A stretch of DNA of 64,000 bases from Blautia parvula (lineage in GTDB: Bacteria > Bacillota > Clostridia > Lachnospirales > Lachnospiraceae): NCBI RefSeq assembly GCF_020215665.1, contig NZ_CP084061.1, positions 1,426,001 through 1,490,000 on the forward strand, read 5' to 3'. The position numbers and the translations under genes were made by a program. Positions 49,949-58,558 of this stretch are shown piece by piece; the first letter of the stretch is position 1; each line of letters begins with the position of its first letter. Under the pieces are notes generated by a model. The model did not search any database, was not told the origin of the DNA, and worked only from the letters and a program-made list of their open reading frames with translations.

Positions 49949-50611
49949 CTAAAAGACAACAAAAAATATAACAACCACTATAAAAACAAGAAACATCAAA
50001 TCCCCCGCATAATTTAACATATCATCTAATTGTTTATATTGAGGATTTTTCTTCATTTCTTTCCGTTTAGATTTTAATTCATAGAATTCCTCATTTGTAA
50101 AATATCGATACAGATTCTTTGTTTCCATCAATAAATAAATGAGCGCCATATCATGAGGAGAATTTTCCTCCTTAGCTGCCGCTGATTTTAAGATACTGAT
50201 CATTTCCTCCTTATGGTTTTTTTCCGGAATATATATGGTTTTATGGCCGAATAAACCACCTTTCCCTTTCGTCGCCATTTCATCATGGAGCAAAGACTCC
50301 CCCAGCTCTGCTGTTAGTTTCTTCATACTGCTGCCAATTGACAGCATATAATAATTCATTAACTGATTCATCGTGCGTGATTTCTGCTTCAAATATGTAT
50401 AGAGAGATTCTATATGACTGAGTTCATTCGGAATGTCTTTGATTACTGTGATTTTTTTATTTTCCATTGTAATTACGCCGTTAAGCTTTAAGTCCATAAT
50501 ACCCGCCGCCACGATTCCGGCGATAGATTCGTCTTGATGCATTACCGGCATATATCCATTTTCATTTGTGGCTAAAATATAATATTCCTGTGCGATTGAT
50601 TTTCTGTTCAT
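49949..50611 (-). CDS. GPP34-like (Golgi phosphoprotein 3-type) protein with C-terminal membrane helix
   Basis: A 220-residue protein. The helical pattern and the N-terminal stretch YYILATNENGYMP and AGIMDLKLNGVI fit the GPP34 fold of yeast Vps74/GOLPH3, known in bacteria mainly from actinobacteria. Unlike the eukaryotic proteins it ends in a hydrophobic segment (about 200-220, LMFLVFIVVVIFFVVF), so it would be tail-anchored. ATG at 50611 has GGAGG 8 nt upstream. Family assignment is from pattern only. Role unknown; a lipid or glycan-enzyme adaptor is one possibility. Confidence 0.6.
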   Translation of the reverse strand: MNRKSIAQEYYILATNENGYMPVMHQDESIAGIVAAGIMDLKLNGVITMENKKITVIKDIPNELSHIESLYTYLKQKSRTMNQLMNYYMLSIGSSMKKLTAELGESLLHDEMATKGKGGLFGHKTIYIPEKNHKEEMISILKSAAAKEENSPHDMALIYLLMETKNLYRYFTNEEFYELKSKRKEMKKNPQYKQLDDMLNYAGDLMFLVFIVVVIFFVVF

Positions 50612-50772
50612 GTGTGTTACCTCCAAATTTTTTAGTGTTTGCTAAACAAGGCTGCGGTATTTTTTCATTTATTCCATGCACTAACCTTAGCATATTGCAT
50701 ACCTCTGCTGAGTGCATAATTCCTAAACGGTATACATCTCTTCCTGAACGGTATGCTTTTGTATGTGTATAA

Positions 50773-50806
50773 CAAAAAGAGACTGCCGTTTTTTATGACA
50801 GTCTCC
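50773..50806 (-). terminator. Terminator after the small membrane protein gene
   Basis: On the minus strand GAGACTGTC and GGCAGTCTC pair (one mismatch) and TTTTTGTT follows. Confidence 0.78.
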
Positions 50807-50848
50807 TTAATTGGATTTTATATAAAGCTTATGGTTATGAGAAGCTTT

Positions 50849-51100
50849 TCAATTTCGATTTTTCTTTCTGTAAAAAAACACACATAAGTACACACCAATT
50901 ATCATTATTACTGCACAATATATGTAAATTCCCATGTAATTTGTCAAATACATAGTATCGCTATAGCTTTGAGTTTCTGATAATTGACTTGCCATTTTCC
51001 CAATGACCGGAATCGTTTTATCAAAAAGCGCAGTAATAAAAAGACATATACATCCTATTTCAAACAGAATAAAAGACAATGCAAATCCGATTTTATCCAT
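50849..51100 (-). CDS. Small two-helix membrane protein
   Basis: An 83-residue protein with two hydrophobic segments (about 5-25 and 55-76), a short outer loop with several polar residues and a basic C-terminus (FFYRKKNRN). GAGGAG precedes the ATG and a terminator follows, so it is a real transcript. Orientation and partner are unknown; I recognise no family. Confidence 0.6.
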   Translation of the reverse strand: MDKIGFALSFILFEIGCICLFITALFDKTIPVIGKMASQLSETQSYSDTMYLTNYMGIYIYCAVIMIIGVYLCVFFYRKKNRN

Positions 51101-51242
51101 ATATTTTCTCCTCGCAAAGTATCTATGATTATTTCGCTGGAAATGTCCTTGTATTTACAAAATAATACATTTATCACATTGTAACTAACAGTGACAATTA
51201 TATCGAATGATTCCTTCGACCTTGAGTTTTCATAATCCGCCG

Positions 51243-52103
51243 TCACTTCTTTTTCCCGAAAAACTTCTTGATGATAATCCCTGTAACCGCCGCTGTCAGG
51301 ACAACCAGCAAAGCCGCTGTCCATATATTTTCTGTACCGGTCCCGGCCGCATTTTCATTTTCTGCAGTTTGTTTATCTGCCTTTTCATTTCTTATATTCT
51401 TATCCGTACCGTTATCTACCTCTGCGGAAGTCCCCGGAACACCGTCAATTTTCTCAGGCGCTTCCTTCACCTCCTCATTAATTTCCCTGACCGGCAGATT
51501 GGGATTTTGGGGCTCATCAACGCACACCCAGAAATCCCTGTTTCCCATATAATACCCTACATTTCCCCACTGATGCCCTTCCTCATCCGTAAATGTAGAA
51601 CCGTAATCAAACGTATCCTCCATAACTTCTATCTTATATTTTGTCTCAGACCCGGGATATGTCCATCCATATATGACATCTCCTTTTGTCACATTTGGTA
51701 TAATGCCTTCATCCGGTGTGATCTTATCCTTATACTCTTCATAAAATGACTGGCTGTTATACACAGGATACATATAGTCCATGGGCACCCAGCCGCTGTT
51801 CTCCTGACCATCTTCTATAAATCCCCATTTCACATGATTCCTGTCTGTATAGACAAACGAAATATAGTATTTCTCCCTGTTTTTAACAGTCATCACTTTT
51901 TCTGCGGATTCCGGACTTTCATAGACATCCGTTTCCCCATCATAACCGTTGACAATGTATGAACGGTTCACATATTCACATGCATCTGCGTGTTTTTCAT
52001 AAAAACTGTCTTCGGGCTCAAAAATCAGATCTGCATGTACTGCTGCAGTCTGAAAAACAATGCACAGTAATACCAACAAAAATATATGTAATCTTTTTTT
52101 CAT
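51243..52103 (-). CDS. Secreted SH3-like surface protein with C-terminal anchor (paralogue 1)
   Basis: A 286-residue exported protein: signal peptide (MKKRLHIFLLVLLC..) followed by FEPEDSFYEKHADACEYVNRS and two copies of an SH3b-like beta domain, then a Lys/Glu/Asn-rich linker and a C-terminal membrane helix with a KKK tail. ATG at 52103 overlaps the upstream paralogue's stop by 4 bp. Residues WGNVGYYMGNRDFWVCVD resemble the paralogue's WAYVNYYYMG..FWICVDD. Both sets likely face the outside and stay attached through the helix. Function unknown. Confidence 0.7.
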   Translation of the reverse strand: MKKRLHIFLLVLLCIVFQTAAVHADLIFEPEDSFYEKHADACEYVNRSYIVNGYDGETDVYESPESAEKVMTVKNREKYYISFVYTDRNHVKWGFIEDGQENSGWVPMDYMYPVYNSQSFYEEYKDKITPDEGIIPNVTKGDVIYGWTYPGSETKYKIEVMEDTFDYGSTFTDEEGHQWGNVGYYMGNRDFWVCVDEPQNPNLPVREINEEVKEAPEKIDGVPGTSAEVDNGTDKNIRNEKADKQTAENENAAGTGTENIWTAALLVVLTAAVTGIIIKKFFGKKK

Positions 52104-52873
52104 ACCTTTCCTCTTTTCCCATATATTCCCCAAATAAGACACCCGATCACAATCACAAGCACTGCAGCAAGTCCGGCCGCAAACCAGACAAAAACCGTAA
52201 CATCTCCATAGACACGGTCAATGGATTCCGGTGGTTCCGGCATCTCGTCGTCAACCTCCCGGACAGGAAGATTCAGATTAGACGGGTCATCCACGCAAAT
52301 CCAAAATGAATGCCATCCCATATAATAGTAATTTACATACGCCCATTTAAGCCCCTCCTCATCTATAAAAACGCGGTCGTAATTAAGAGGATGTCCTTCT
52401 GTTTTCACATTATAAGGATCACCTGAACCGGGATACGTCCAATAATACATCTTCTCATTGCTGTCAACCGCAACAATGCCTTCCTCTTTTTTGATCTGTG
52501 ATTTATATTCCTCCAGAAAAGAATCTCTTACATAATGAGAAAACATATAAACCATGGGAACCCATCCCTCTGTGTCCTCTACATCCTCAACCAATCCCCA
52601 CTCGTTCCCCTTAATGTCTGTATAAACGTATGAAATATAGTGTTCTTCGTTATTTTTCATAACTGCTTTCACTTTATCAGACAGAGGACTTTTATAAAGT
52701 TCTGTTTTTCCTTCATAGCCATTGACTATAAAAAAATGGTTCACGTATTCACATTCATTTGCATGATGCTTGTAAAAAATATCCTGCGGTTCAAATATAA
52801 CATCTGCAGAAACCTCCATAACCTGAATACCAAAACAGATCAACAGCAAAAACAGCCCCACTCCCTTTTTCAT
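52100..52873 (-). CDS. Secreted SH3-like surface protein with C-terminal anchor (paralogue 2)
   Basis: A 257-residue homologue of the downstream gene. Signal peptide, then ADVIFEPQDIFYKHHANECEYVNHF, two SH3-like segments, and a C-terminal membrane helix (about 228-250). The two paralogues share the same order of aromatic and glycine residues (WVPM.YM.., WTYPGS), so they arose by tandem duplication. Fourteen bases separate it from the small membrane protein gene upstream. The shared operon with MFS and membrane genes suggests a joint cell-surface job. Confidence 0.7.
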   Translation of the reverse strand: MKKGVGLFLLLICFGIQVMEVSADVIFEPQDIFYKHHANECEYVNHFFIVNGYEGKTELYKSPLSDKVKAVMKNNEEHYISYVYTDIKGNEWGLVEDVEDTEGWVPMVYMFSHYVRDSFLEEYKSQIKKEEGIVAVDSNEKMYYWTYPGSGDPYNVKTEGHPLNYDRVFIDEEGLKWAYVNYYYMGWHSFWICVDDPSNLNLPVREVDDEMPEPPESIDRVYGDVTVFVWFAAGLAAVLVIVIGCLIWGIYGKRGKV

Positions 52874-52886
52874 ACATACCCCTCCG

Positions 52887-53228
52887 TTAGCCGATCATAA
52901 GCCCCAGAAGAAAGGAACATCCGTTAGCCGCCAGTGAAAACCATACAGGATGTCTCCCCTCCAGCAGATAAGCCTTATAAATCTTTCCTTCCGTTACGAC
53001 TACTGCTGTCTCTGCCACAAGATAAAACAGAAACTTCCCCCCATCTGGCATATACATTCTCCAAACCCAGGCAAGAAACACAGCCGCGGGATTGGTCAGT
53101 ATGTTCACCAGGCAGACCAGCAGAAAATCTTTTCCACGCCTTATCCCATAAATCCACGCAGCAGCTTCCTCTATCATAAGGGTAAGTCCCAGCGAAACAC
53201 CAAACATTTTAATCAGATACAGAACCAT
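52887..53228 (-). CDS. Small polytopic membrane protein
   Basis: A 113-residue protein with four likely hydrophobic segments (about 3-24, 36-56, 64-80, 95-112). It starts 20 bp inside the end of the MFS gene, so it is translationally coupled to it, and precedes the SH3-like genes by 14 bp. No recognised family; possibly an accessory subunit of the transporter or of the surface proteins. Confidence 0.6.
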   Translation of the reverse strand: MVLYLIKMFGVSLGLTLMIEEAAAWIYGIRRGKDFLLVCLVNILTNPAAVFLAWVWRMYMPDGGKFLFYLVAETAVVVTEGKIYKAYLLEGRHPVWFSLAANGCSFLLGLMIG

Positions 53229-54276
53229 CCGCCGCTCCTTTCCGCCTTATCACCCCCATAAGCATCACAAGGGAAAACAAACTTCCCAGGCTTCCGGTCA
53301 GCCGGTAATCCATGGGCAGTACATTCTGGAAATAGACAGGCAAAAAGCCCAAAAACAAAGCAAACGTCAGCACACCAAATGCCAGTCCCGGCTGTTCCCG
53401 CATCTCCTTCCACATAAGAAATAACGTCAGCGGCATGGTCATATTAAAAAATAAAAGCGCCAGTATACCGGCTCCCCAAAAACTTCCCAATCCATACATC
53501 AAAGCTGCAAAAACAAGAGAAACCGTCACTGCCCTGTATATTCCAATCCGGTCAGACAGAAATCCTCCCGCCGCTTTTCCTCCCGCCACAGCCGCGGTAC
53601 ACACAACGCCTAGGAAAACAGTATTCTTCCAAGGAAAAGCAACTGCCATCCCCACATAGGACCTCAGTACCACCACCAGGAAACAACAGACAACCACCAT
53701 TCCGCCTTTTGATGCAGACCTGTTCTCTCCAAATCTGCCAAAACAGCTTCCAAAACCTTCTCCTCGTCCCAGCCACAGGAGCATCCCCCCAAAACACAGC
53801 AGTGCCAACGCTCCCGCTAAAGCGATCCATCCCCTGACAGCAGACTGACTCCACACATTTCCTAAAAATAACCCCAGTGCTCCGGGTGCCACAAAAACAC
53901 CCAGTCGTGTACACACACTGCGCTCCTCTTCACTGGACCAGATCGTGCCTGCGCCGCCTCCCACGTGGAACAGCGCATTTCCGATTCCCAGAACTATCAC
54001 ATGGGTAAATCCGCCGGCCAGCGTAAGCACAGCTCCCAAAACTGCAATCCCCGCAGAGCATCTGTACTTTTCAACCGCACTCTTCCCTCTGCATATCCCG
54101 TCCAGCACAACCCCCAGCGGCATCTGCAGCGCAAACGCACAGAAATTATACAAAAATATATGCCAGTACCAGGCATCCCTCCCCCGAAACACCCCGTACA
54201 TGGCAAAGGCGCAGGCTGCGTCCACGAGAAAATGCATACACGAAAACACCCCTAAAACAGCCCTTTCCCTTCTCAT
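53209..54276 (-). CDS. MFS-type transporter
   Basis: A 355-residue protein with about ten to twelve hydrophobic segments and an MFS-like central loop with charged residues (ERSVCTRLG, and GGFLSDRIGIYRA in the second half, a variant of the GxxxDrxGrr motif). It is shorter than the usual 400 residues, so one or two helices may be missing or short. It begins 8 bp after the peroxiredoxin stop and shares its end with the small membrane gene. Substrate unknown. Confidence 0.75.
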   Translation of the reverse strand: MRRERAVLGVFSCMHFLVDAACAFAMYGVFRGRDAWYWHIFLYNFCAFALQMPLGVVLDGICRGKSAVEKYRCSAGIAVLGAVLTLAGGFTHVIVLGIGNALFHVGGGAGTIWSSEEERSVCTRLGVFVAPGALGLFLGNVWSQSAVRGWIALAGALALLCFGGMLLWLGRGEGFGSCFGRFGENRSASKGGMVVVCCFLVVVLRSYVGMAVAFPWKNTVFLGVVCTAAVAGGKAAGGFLSDRIGIYRAVTVSLVFAALMYGLGSFWGAGILALLFFNMTMPLTLFLMWKEMREQPGLAFGVLTFALFLGFLPVYFQNVLPMDYRLTGSLGSLFSLVMLMGVIRRKGAADGSVSD

Positions 54277-54284
54277 GATCCCTC

Positions 54285-54737
54285 TCAGAGTTCTCCCAGC
54301 ATCTGCGCCGGGTTATCCGCTGCCTTAACCTTACCGAATGCCTTTTCTATCACTCCGTTTTCATCGATCAGGTACGTGGTCCGCACCACCCCCATGACCT
54401 TTTTCCCATACATATTTTTTTCTTTCCAGACATCATATGCCCGGATCACCTTCAGCTCCGTATCCGAGAGCAAAGTAAAAGGCAGGTGATATTTCTCCGC
54501 AAATTTCTTATGGGAAGCCACCGTATCCTTACTAACTCCCAGCACCACTGCACCTTTTTCCATAAACTGCGGATATAGCTCTCCAAAGTTACAGGCCTGC
54601 TTCGTACACCCGGCCGTATTATCCTTACTGTAAAAATACAGCACCACTTTCTTTCCCCTGAAATCACTCAGAGCTGTTTCTTCCCCATCCTGATTTAACA
54701 AACAAAATTCCGGTGCCTTACTGCCGATTTCCAGCAT
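54285..54737 (-). CDS. bcp: Thioredoxin-dependent peroxiredoxin (Bcp/PrxQ type)
   Basis: A 150-residue thiol peroxidase that reduces hydrogen and organic peroxides. The peroxidatic Cys lies in NTAGCTKQACNF (about residues 42-53) and the resolving Cys five residues later in the same motif, which is the PrxQ subtype. FYSKDNTAG precedes it. ATG at 54737 follows GGAGGAAG. It is the first gene of a minus-strand operon with the MFS and SH3-like genes; the promoter TTGCGT-17-TATAAT lies at 54815-54843. Confidence 0.92.
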   Translation of the reverse strand: MLEIGSKAPEFCLLNQDGEETALSDFRGKKVVLYFYSKDNTAGCTKQACNFGELYPQFMEKGAVVLGVSKDTVASHKKFAEKYHLPFTLLSDTELKVIRAYDVWKEKNMYGKKVMGVVRTTYLIDENGVIEKAFGKVKAADNPAQMLGEL

Positions 54738-54814
54738 ATTTCTTCCTCCGTTTCTCATTTTATATTTTCATTTCTTATTTTTCCGCCGTTTACCCGAAAA
54801 ATCCATCTGCTATC

Positions 54815-54843
54815 ATTATAACTTCATTCCCTGTCTAACGCAA
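54815..54843 (-). promoter_or_regulatory. Promoter of the peroxiredoxin operon
   Basis: On the minus strand TTGCGT and a perfect TATAAT are spaced by 17 bp and point at the peroxiredoxin gene 75 bp downstream. Confidence 0.7.
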
Positions 54844-54951
54844 CACACTGCGCCTTCCTGCATATCCTTTTAAATATGTGTCCGTTTAAGTCTCTTCTGT
54901 TGCATACTGCATCCGGTGTTTTTCTTATTTTTCACATCTCAAAAGTTTTTC

Positions 54952-54980
54952 TTGACATTCCCTATTCTCCATGATATGAT
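54952..54980 (+). promoter_or_regulatory. Strong SigmaA promoter of the cold-shock gene
   Basis: Perfect TTGACA, 17-bp spacer and TATGAT. The transcription start would be near 54987, about 110 nt before the cold-shock start codon. Confidence 0.85.
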
Positions 54981-55006
54981 ACAGAAAGTGATTAATTTGA
55001 ATTTAG

Positions 55007-55056
55007 AGCCGACCAGACAATGATTCCATTTAATTCATTGTTGTGTTGGCTTTTTT
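55007..55056 (+). promoter_or_regulatory. Terminator-like attenuator hairpin in the cold-shock leader
   Basis: Within the leader, AGCCGACCAGACAATGA and TCATTGTTGTGTTGGCT form a 17-position stem (two mismatches, two G-U) with an 11-nt loop, directly followed by T6 (55051-55056). It precedes the coding region by 42 nt. No gene lies upstream on this strand, so it is not a leftover 3' terminator. Candidate temperature-sensitive attenuation or antitermination. Confidence 0.65.
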
Positions 55057-55098
55057 CTATTTTATTACGACCAAATATTATATATGGAGGTACTGATT

Positions 55099-55311
55099 AT
55101 GAATAACGGTACAGTGAAATGGTTTAACGCTCAGAAGGGATACGGATTTATTACTGATTCCAATACAGGAGAGGATGTATTCGTACATTTTTCCGCTATT
55201 GTTTCCAATGGTTTCAAAAGCCTTGACGAAGGACAGAGAGTAACATTTGATACAGAGCAGGATCCGAAAGACAGCAGAAAACTGAAAGCAGTTAATGTTT
55301 GTGCAGCATAA
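55099..55311 (+). CDS. Cold-shock protein (CspA family)
   Basis: A 70-residue single-domain RNA/DNA chaperone with RNP1 KGYGFI (after [10 protein letters not shown]) and RNP2 [11 protein letters not shown] at 55099 has GGAGG 8 nt upstream; an in-frame ATG 15 nt earlier overlaps that site. It is monocistronic, with its own promoter, terminator-like leader and bidirectional 3' terminator. The long leader fits cold-inducible control. Confidence 0.95.
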   Translation: MNNGTVKWFNAQKGYGFITDSNTGEDVFVHFSAIVSNGFKSLDEGQRVTFDTEQDPKDSRKLKAVNVCAA

Positions 55312-55322
55312 TTCCTGATTGC

Positions 55323-55362
55323 AAAAAAGAGGCCGCGCATTCCCATGCGCAGCCTCTTTTTT
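55323..55362. terminator. Bidirectional terminator
   Basis: GAGGC-C-GCGCAT and ATGCGC-A-GCCTC flank a 4-nt loop with A6 and T6 runs outside; serves the convergent cold-shock and membrane protein genes. Confidence 0.88.
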
Positions 55363-55372
55363 ATCCTTTTTA

Positions 55373-55831
55373 CTATTCGTCATACTTCTCTTCCATTTTC
55401 TTCTGCCGTCTTTCGGCACTCTTTGCCAGAATTGTCAGCACTGCCATCCCCAGAACAAAGAACAGAACCATACAGCCTGCACCCCATATACCAAGCACCT
55501 GCAAAGACGTTCTGCCCGCTGTCTTCAGATACATTGTCACTATAAACAACAGTGCAAAAAACACACCGCAGCTAAGACTGATGATAAGATTTTCCATCAC
55601 TCTCGGCGTATGCCTGTTCAGATTCCCGTCTTTTACTGTCAGCCCCAAATAGATGCCTCCGCCGGCCAGAATCGCTATGGTCTCTCCCAGTACCTGCCGC
55701 ACATCGCCCTGCGCCAGGATCATCTGCGCAATGATTACCGCAGCAAGCACAAAAAAGGTACCTTCAAACGCTTTCCTTCCATTCCGGTCTGCATCCTGCT
55801 GTTGTCTTTCATCATAAAATTTTTTGTTCAT
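55373..55831 (-). CDS. Four-helix membrane protein encoded with an XRE regulator
   Basis: A 152-residue protein with four hydrophobic segments (about 24-41, 48-64, 82-104, 115-137), a charged N-terminus (MNKKFYDERQQQDADRNG) and a basic/acidic C-terminus. It overlaps the XRE gene stop by 4 bp, so the pair is co-translated. Such XRE-membrane pairs are frequent in this group and the regulator often controls the pair itself. No function known. Confidence 0.65.
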   Translation of the reverse strand: MNKKFYDERQQQDADRNGRKAFEGTFFVLAAVIIAQMILAQGDVRQVLGETIAILAGGGIYLGLTVKDGNLNRHTPRVMENLIISLSCGVFFALLFIVTMYLKTAGRTSLQVLGIWGAGCMVLFFVLGMAVLTILAKSAERRQKKMEEKYDE

Positions 55832-56031
55832 AGGTCATCCTCCTCCCAGAACAACTGATCCAATGTCTTGTCCAGTGCTCTGCATATAGCAATACACAGT
55901 TTCAACGACGGATTGAAATCGCCGGCCTCGATCATACCAATGGTCTGCCTGGTAACGCCCGTCATCTTTGCCAGCTGAATCTGTGAGAGATTCTTTTCCA
56001 TTCTGGCAATTTTTAACTTCATGTTCTTCAC
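55828..56031 (-). CDS. XRE-family transcriptional regulator
   Basis: A 67-residue helix-turn-helix protein (LSQIQLAKMTGVTRQTIGMIEAG is the recognition helix pair). It starts with GTG at 56031, which has AGGAGG 6 nt upstream; the ATG at 56022 is too far from that site. It overlaps the membrane protein gene. The promoter TTGACG-17-TATAAT lies just upstream, and an inverted repeat CGTCA...TGACG (56079-56103) covers the -35 box, which fits autoregulation. Confidence 0.88.
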   Translation of the reverse strand: MKNMKLKIARMEKNLSQIQLAKMTGVTRQTIGMIEAGDFNPSLKLCIAICRALDKTLDQLFWEEDDL

Positions 56032-56055
56032 GGCACACCTCCTTTGATACTTTCA

Positions 56056-56103
56056 TTATATTCCTTTCCCAAAGATACGTCAACTATATTTAACATATGA
56101 CGC
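56056..56103 (-). promoter_or_regulatory. XRE promoter with overlapping inverted repeat
   Basis: On the minus strand TTGACG (56079-56084) and TATAAT (56056-56061) are 17 bp apart. CGTCA at 56079 and TGACG at 56099 form an inverted repeat over the -35 region, a candidate autoregulatory operator. Confidence 0.65.
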
Positions 56104-56140
56104 ATTTACACGACATCGTCAATTTGTTCTGCGGATTCCT

Positions 56141-58558
56141 TTATCTATAAACCTTTCCATACCGGAAATAAATTTTTTTATACCACGGCAGTCCTCCATA
56201 GACGTAGGAACACGCTTTCTTATAAACACGGCGTGCCTCTCTTCCCTGCATTCCGGAAAGCGCCTCATTTCCAAAGCTTTCCTGCAGGGCAGCCCGCTGT
56301 ATCTGCCCGGCTTCCATTTTTGTAATGGCGGGAACCATACCAGACAGTCTTTCCGGAAAATCCGCTCCCATGGGATCAATGGGATCACAGTCCTTTATCT
56401 CTCCTGTCATTCCAAGAACCTCCAGCATTCTTACCATGATCTGACCGGCTCCGTATTTTTCCTGTCTGCGCAGAATGATATACCGCCGCAGAGAAATCAT
56501 AAGCCATACAAAAATAATCCCTGCCGCAACGGCAAATACAGGTGCCATCCTGATAAAAAAGATGCGAATACGCTCCGGCACATTATGTTTACGGTTCTCA
56601 TTTGTACTGCCTCCCGGCTGCTCCTTCTGTCCGTCATCCCCATCTTTCTTACGGTTTTCTGTCTCGTCGGCAGATTCTTCCTTCCCCGGTTCCTCCCCAT
56701 ATTCTGCCTGATCCGGAACATCCTGGTTTCCCTGATTTGACTCGTCCTCCCTGCCAGTCCCATTTTCCGCCCCGGAAGCTCCGGCTGCTGCCTCTGTATC
56801 CGGCATATAGTCTCCGTTTTCCCCATCCATCCCAGCAGACTGTGTCCCGGCTGCAGGAGTTGTCTCCACAGGAAGCCACCCTTCACCGTCAAAATAGATC
56901 TCCGCCCAGGCATGCGCCTGCTCATCTGTGAGAACCGCCTTATATCTGCCGTCCTCCTGCTCCTCAAACAAATCCGGTGTCACCCGGAATCCAACGGCAT
57001 AACGGGATGGAATCCCATAAATTCTGTACATAAGCGCCGCCGCGGTTGCAAAATGCTGACAGTATCCTTTTCCCTGTTCACATATAAAATATTCCGCCGG
57101 GTCTCTTCCGATAGGTGCCACACCCGGATTCAGAGAATACGCTGCCTTTGACTGCAGCCAGGCCCGGATAAATCCGGTGACCTCCTCTGTCCCGGATTTA
57201 TCATTGGACCTGCAGATATTCACAAACTGCGGTACCTCCTCCCAGGGAACCACGAGACAGGATTGTTCCACGAAAGTTTTGTAGGCGCGCTCCTCCTCCT
57301 CAAACCGAAGTCTGGTGTCTGCGTCTGCCATGGCAAGCACGGTTTTAAAATCCTGTTCTGTATACATAGTTCCCCTGTGTACCTTATCGTCTCCATACTC
57401 TTCTCCGTAAATATAAGGTACCGATACTATCCTGTTCTCCGGCGCCAGAGACCGCAGCTCCACGTTCTTTTCTCCGGGCACATTCATATCACCGTCTGTC
57501 CCTCCAAGACCGGAAAGAATGTAGCGGATCATATAAAACTGCCTGTTTTCAAAATATGTTCTGGCATCTGCTCCCTCCCTGGCCGCGTACTGCCCGTCCA
57601 GCCCCTCATAAAACGCGTTCTGGTCCGCTGCCTTCCAGGCACCGTTTTCATAAATATCCCCCACAAAGCTTTTAAGATACAGATCCTCTTCCGGCTTTTC
57701 CCGGAGGATCACTTCCATCTGTTCCCTGCCGCTTGGATAGAGACCGCCCCTGTTCACCTGGCCTTTGACGGATTCCGGGAGCCACAGGCCTGCTGCCATC
57801 CGCCAGGCTCTGTCACCTGCCTTCAGGGGGACCTGGTACAGGTTTTCCATATGTTTTGACAGCCCTTTGCCTGCAATGCCCATAGCCAGAAGAAGAAGGA
57901 CAACGAGTACCGGAACTGCCCTTCCCGCATTTTTATAGATGCTTCGTCTGGGCTGCCCTGACTTCCGACCCGTTTTCCCCGCAACGGCTGCCATCCGGTT
58001 TCCCAGATGAAAAACAGCCAGAAGGCAGAGTGTCCATATATCTAAATCCGCCTGCTCCATCATTGCGGCAAACACAAGCGGGAAGGTGATAAAATAAAAA
58101 ATCCATCCCTGCCTGGCCAGATTCGCTGTCAGGTAAACAAAAAGAGTCCCCAGAATCATACAGATACACAGAAGTCCGGTCACTTTGATAACAGGAATCG
58201 CCTTCATATTCCACATTCCGGCCGCATACAGCATTTTCATATTCGTAAGATACATGCCCTGCTTTGCCAGAAACATGCCTCCGGCCGCTGCGATGCCCAC
58301 CCCCATTACAAAGACAGGCTTCCATTTCACGATATCCTGCAGAAACCAGCATCCCACACAGGCTGCAGCCAGGACAAGAGCCACCGGCTCCCAACTGTAA
58401 TTCAGCCTGAAGATCAATGAACACAGCCTTAGATATCCGCAAACACCGCAAAAATAGCAGACGAAAAAAAGCAGGCCACTGACCGGTCCGCCGGTTCTTC
58501 CCGCTGCTTTTCCTTTATCAGCTAAGTAAAAATCTTTCTTTTTTGATTTCTTCCGCAT
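56141..58558 (-). CDS. Transglutaminase-like membrane protein
   Basis: An 805-residue protein with five or six hydrophobic segments in the first 230 residues, a long extracytoplasmic part, a transglutaminase-like core (nucleophile Cys in GKGYCQHFATAA, about residue 498; His in DEQAHAWAEIYF and Asp nearby), an acidic Glu/Asn-rich linker, another membrane helix and a cytoplasmic C-terminal part. Such proteins accompany MoxR and DUF58 proteins, as here (46 bp overlap with DUF58). ATG at 58558 has GAGG 6 nt upstream; an ATG two codons earlier abuts the site. Target unknown, perhaps cell-envelope proteins. Confidence 0.85.
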   Translation of the reverse strand: MRKKSKKKDFYLADKGKAAGRTGGPVSGLLFFVCYFCGVCGYLRLCSLIFRLNYSWEPVALVLAAACVGCWFLQDIVKWKPVFVMGVGIAAAGGMFLAKQGMYLTNMKMLYAAGMWNMKAIPVIKVTGLLCICMILGTLFVYLTANLARQGWIFYFITFPLVFAAMMEQADLDIWTLCLLAVFHLGNRMAAVAGKTGRKSGQPRRSIYKNAGRAVPVLVVLLLLAMGIAGKGLSKHMENLYQVPLKAGDRAWRMAAGLWLPESVKGQVNRGGLYPSGREQMEVILREKPEEDLYLKSFVGDIYENGAWKAADQNAFYEGLDGQYAAREGADARTYFENRQFYMIRYILSGLGGTDGDMNVPGEKNVELRSLAPENRIVSVPYIYGEEYGDDKVHRGTMYTEQDFKTVLAMADADTRLRFEEEERAYKTFVEQSCLVVPWEEVPQFVNICRSNDKSGTEEVTGFIRAWLQSKAAYSLNPGVAPIGRDPAEYFICEQGKGYCQHFATAAALMYRIYGIPSRYAVGFRVTPDLFEEQEDGRYKAVLTDEQAHAWAEIYFDGEGWLPVETTPAAGTQSAGMDGENGDYMPDTEAAAGASGAENGTGREDESNQGNQDVPDQAEYGEEPGKEESADETENRKKDGDDGQKEQPGGSTNENRKHNVPERIRIFFIRMAPVFAVAAGIIFVWLMISLRRYIILRRQEKYGAGQIMVRMLEVLGMTGEIKDCDPIDPMGADFPERLSGMVPAITKMEAGQIQRAALQESFGNEALSGMQGREARRVYKKACSYVYGGLPWYKKIYFRYGKVYR

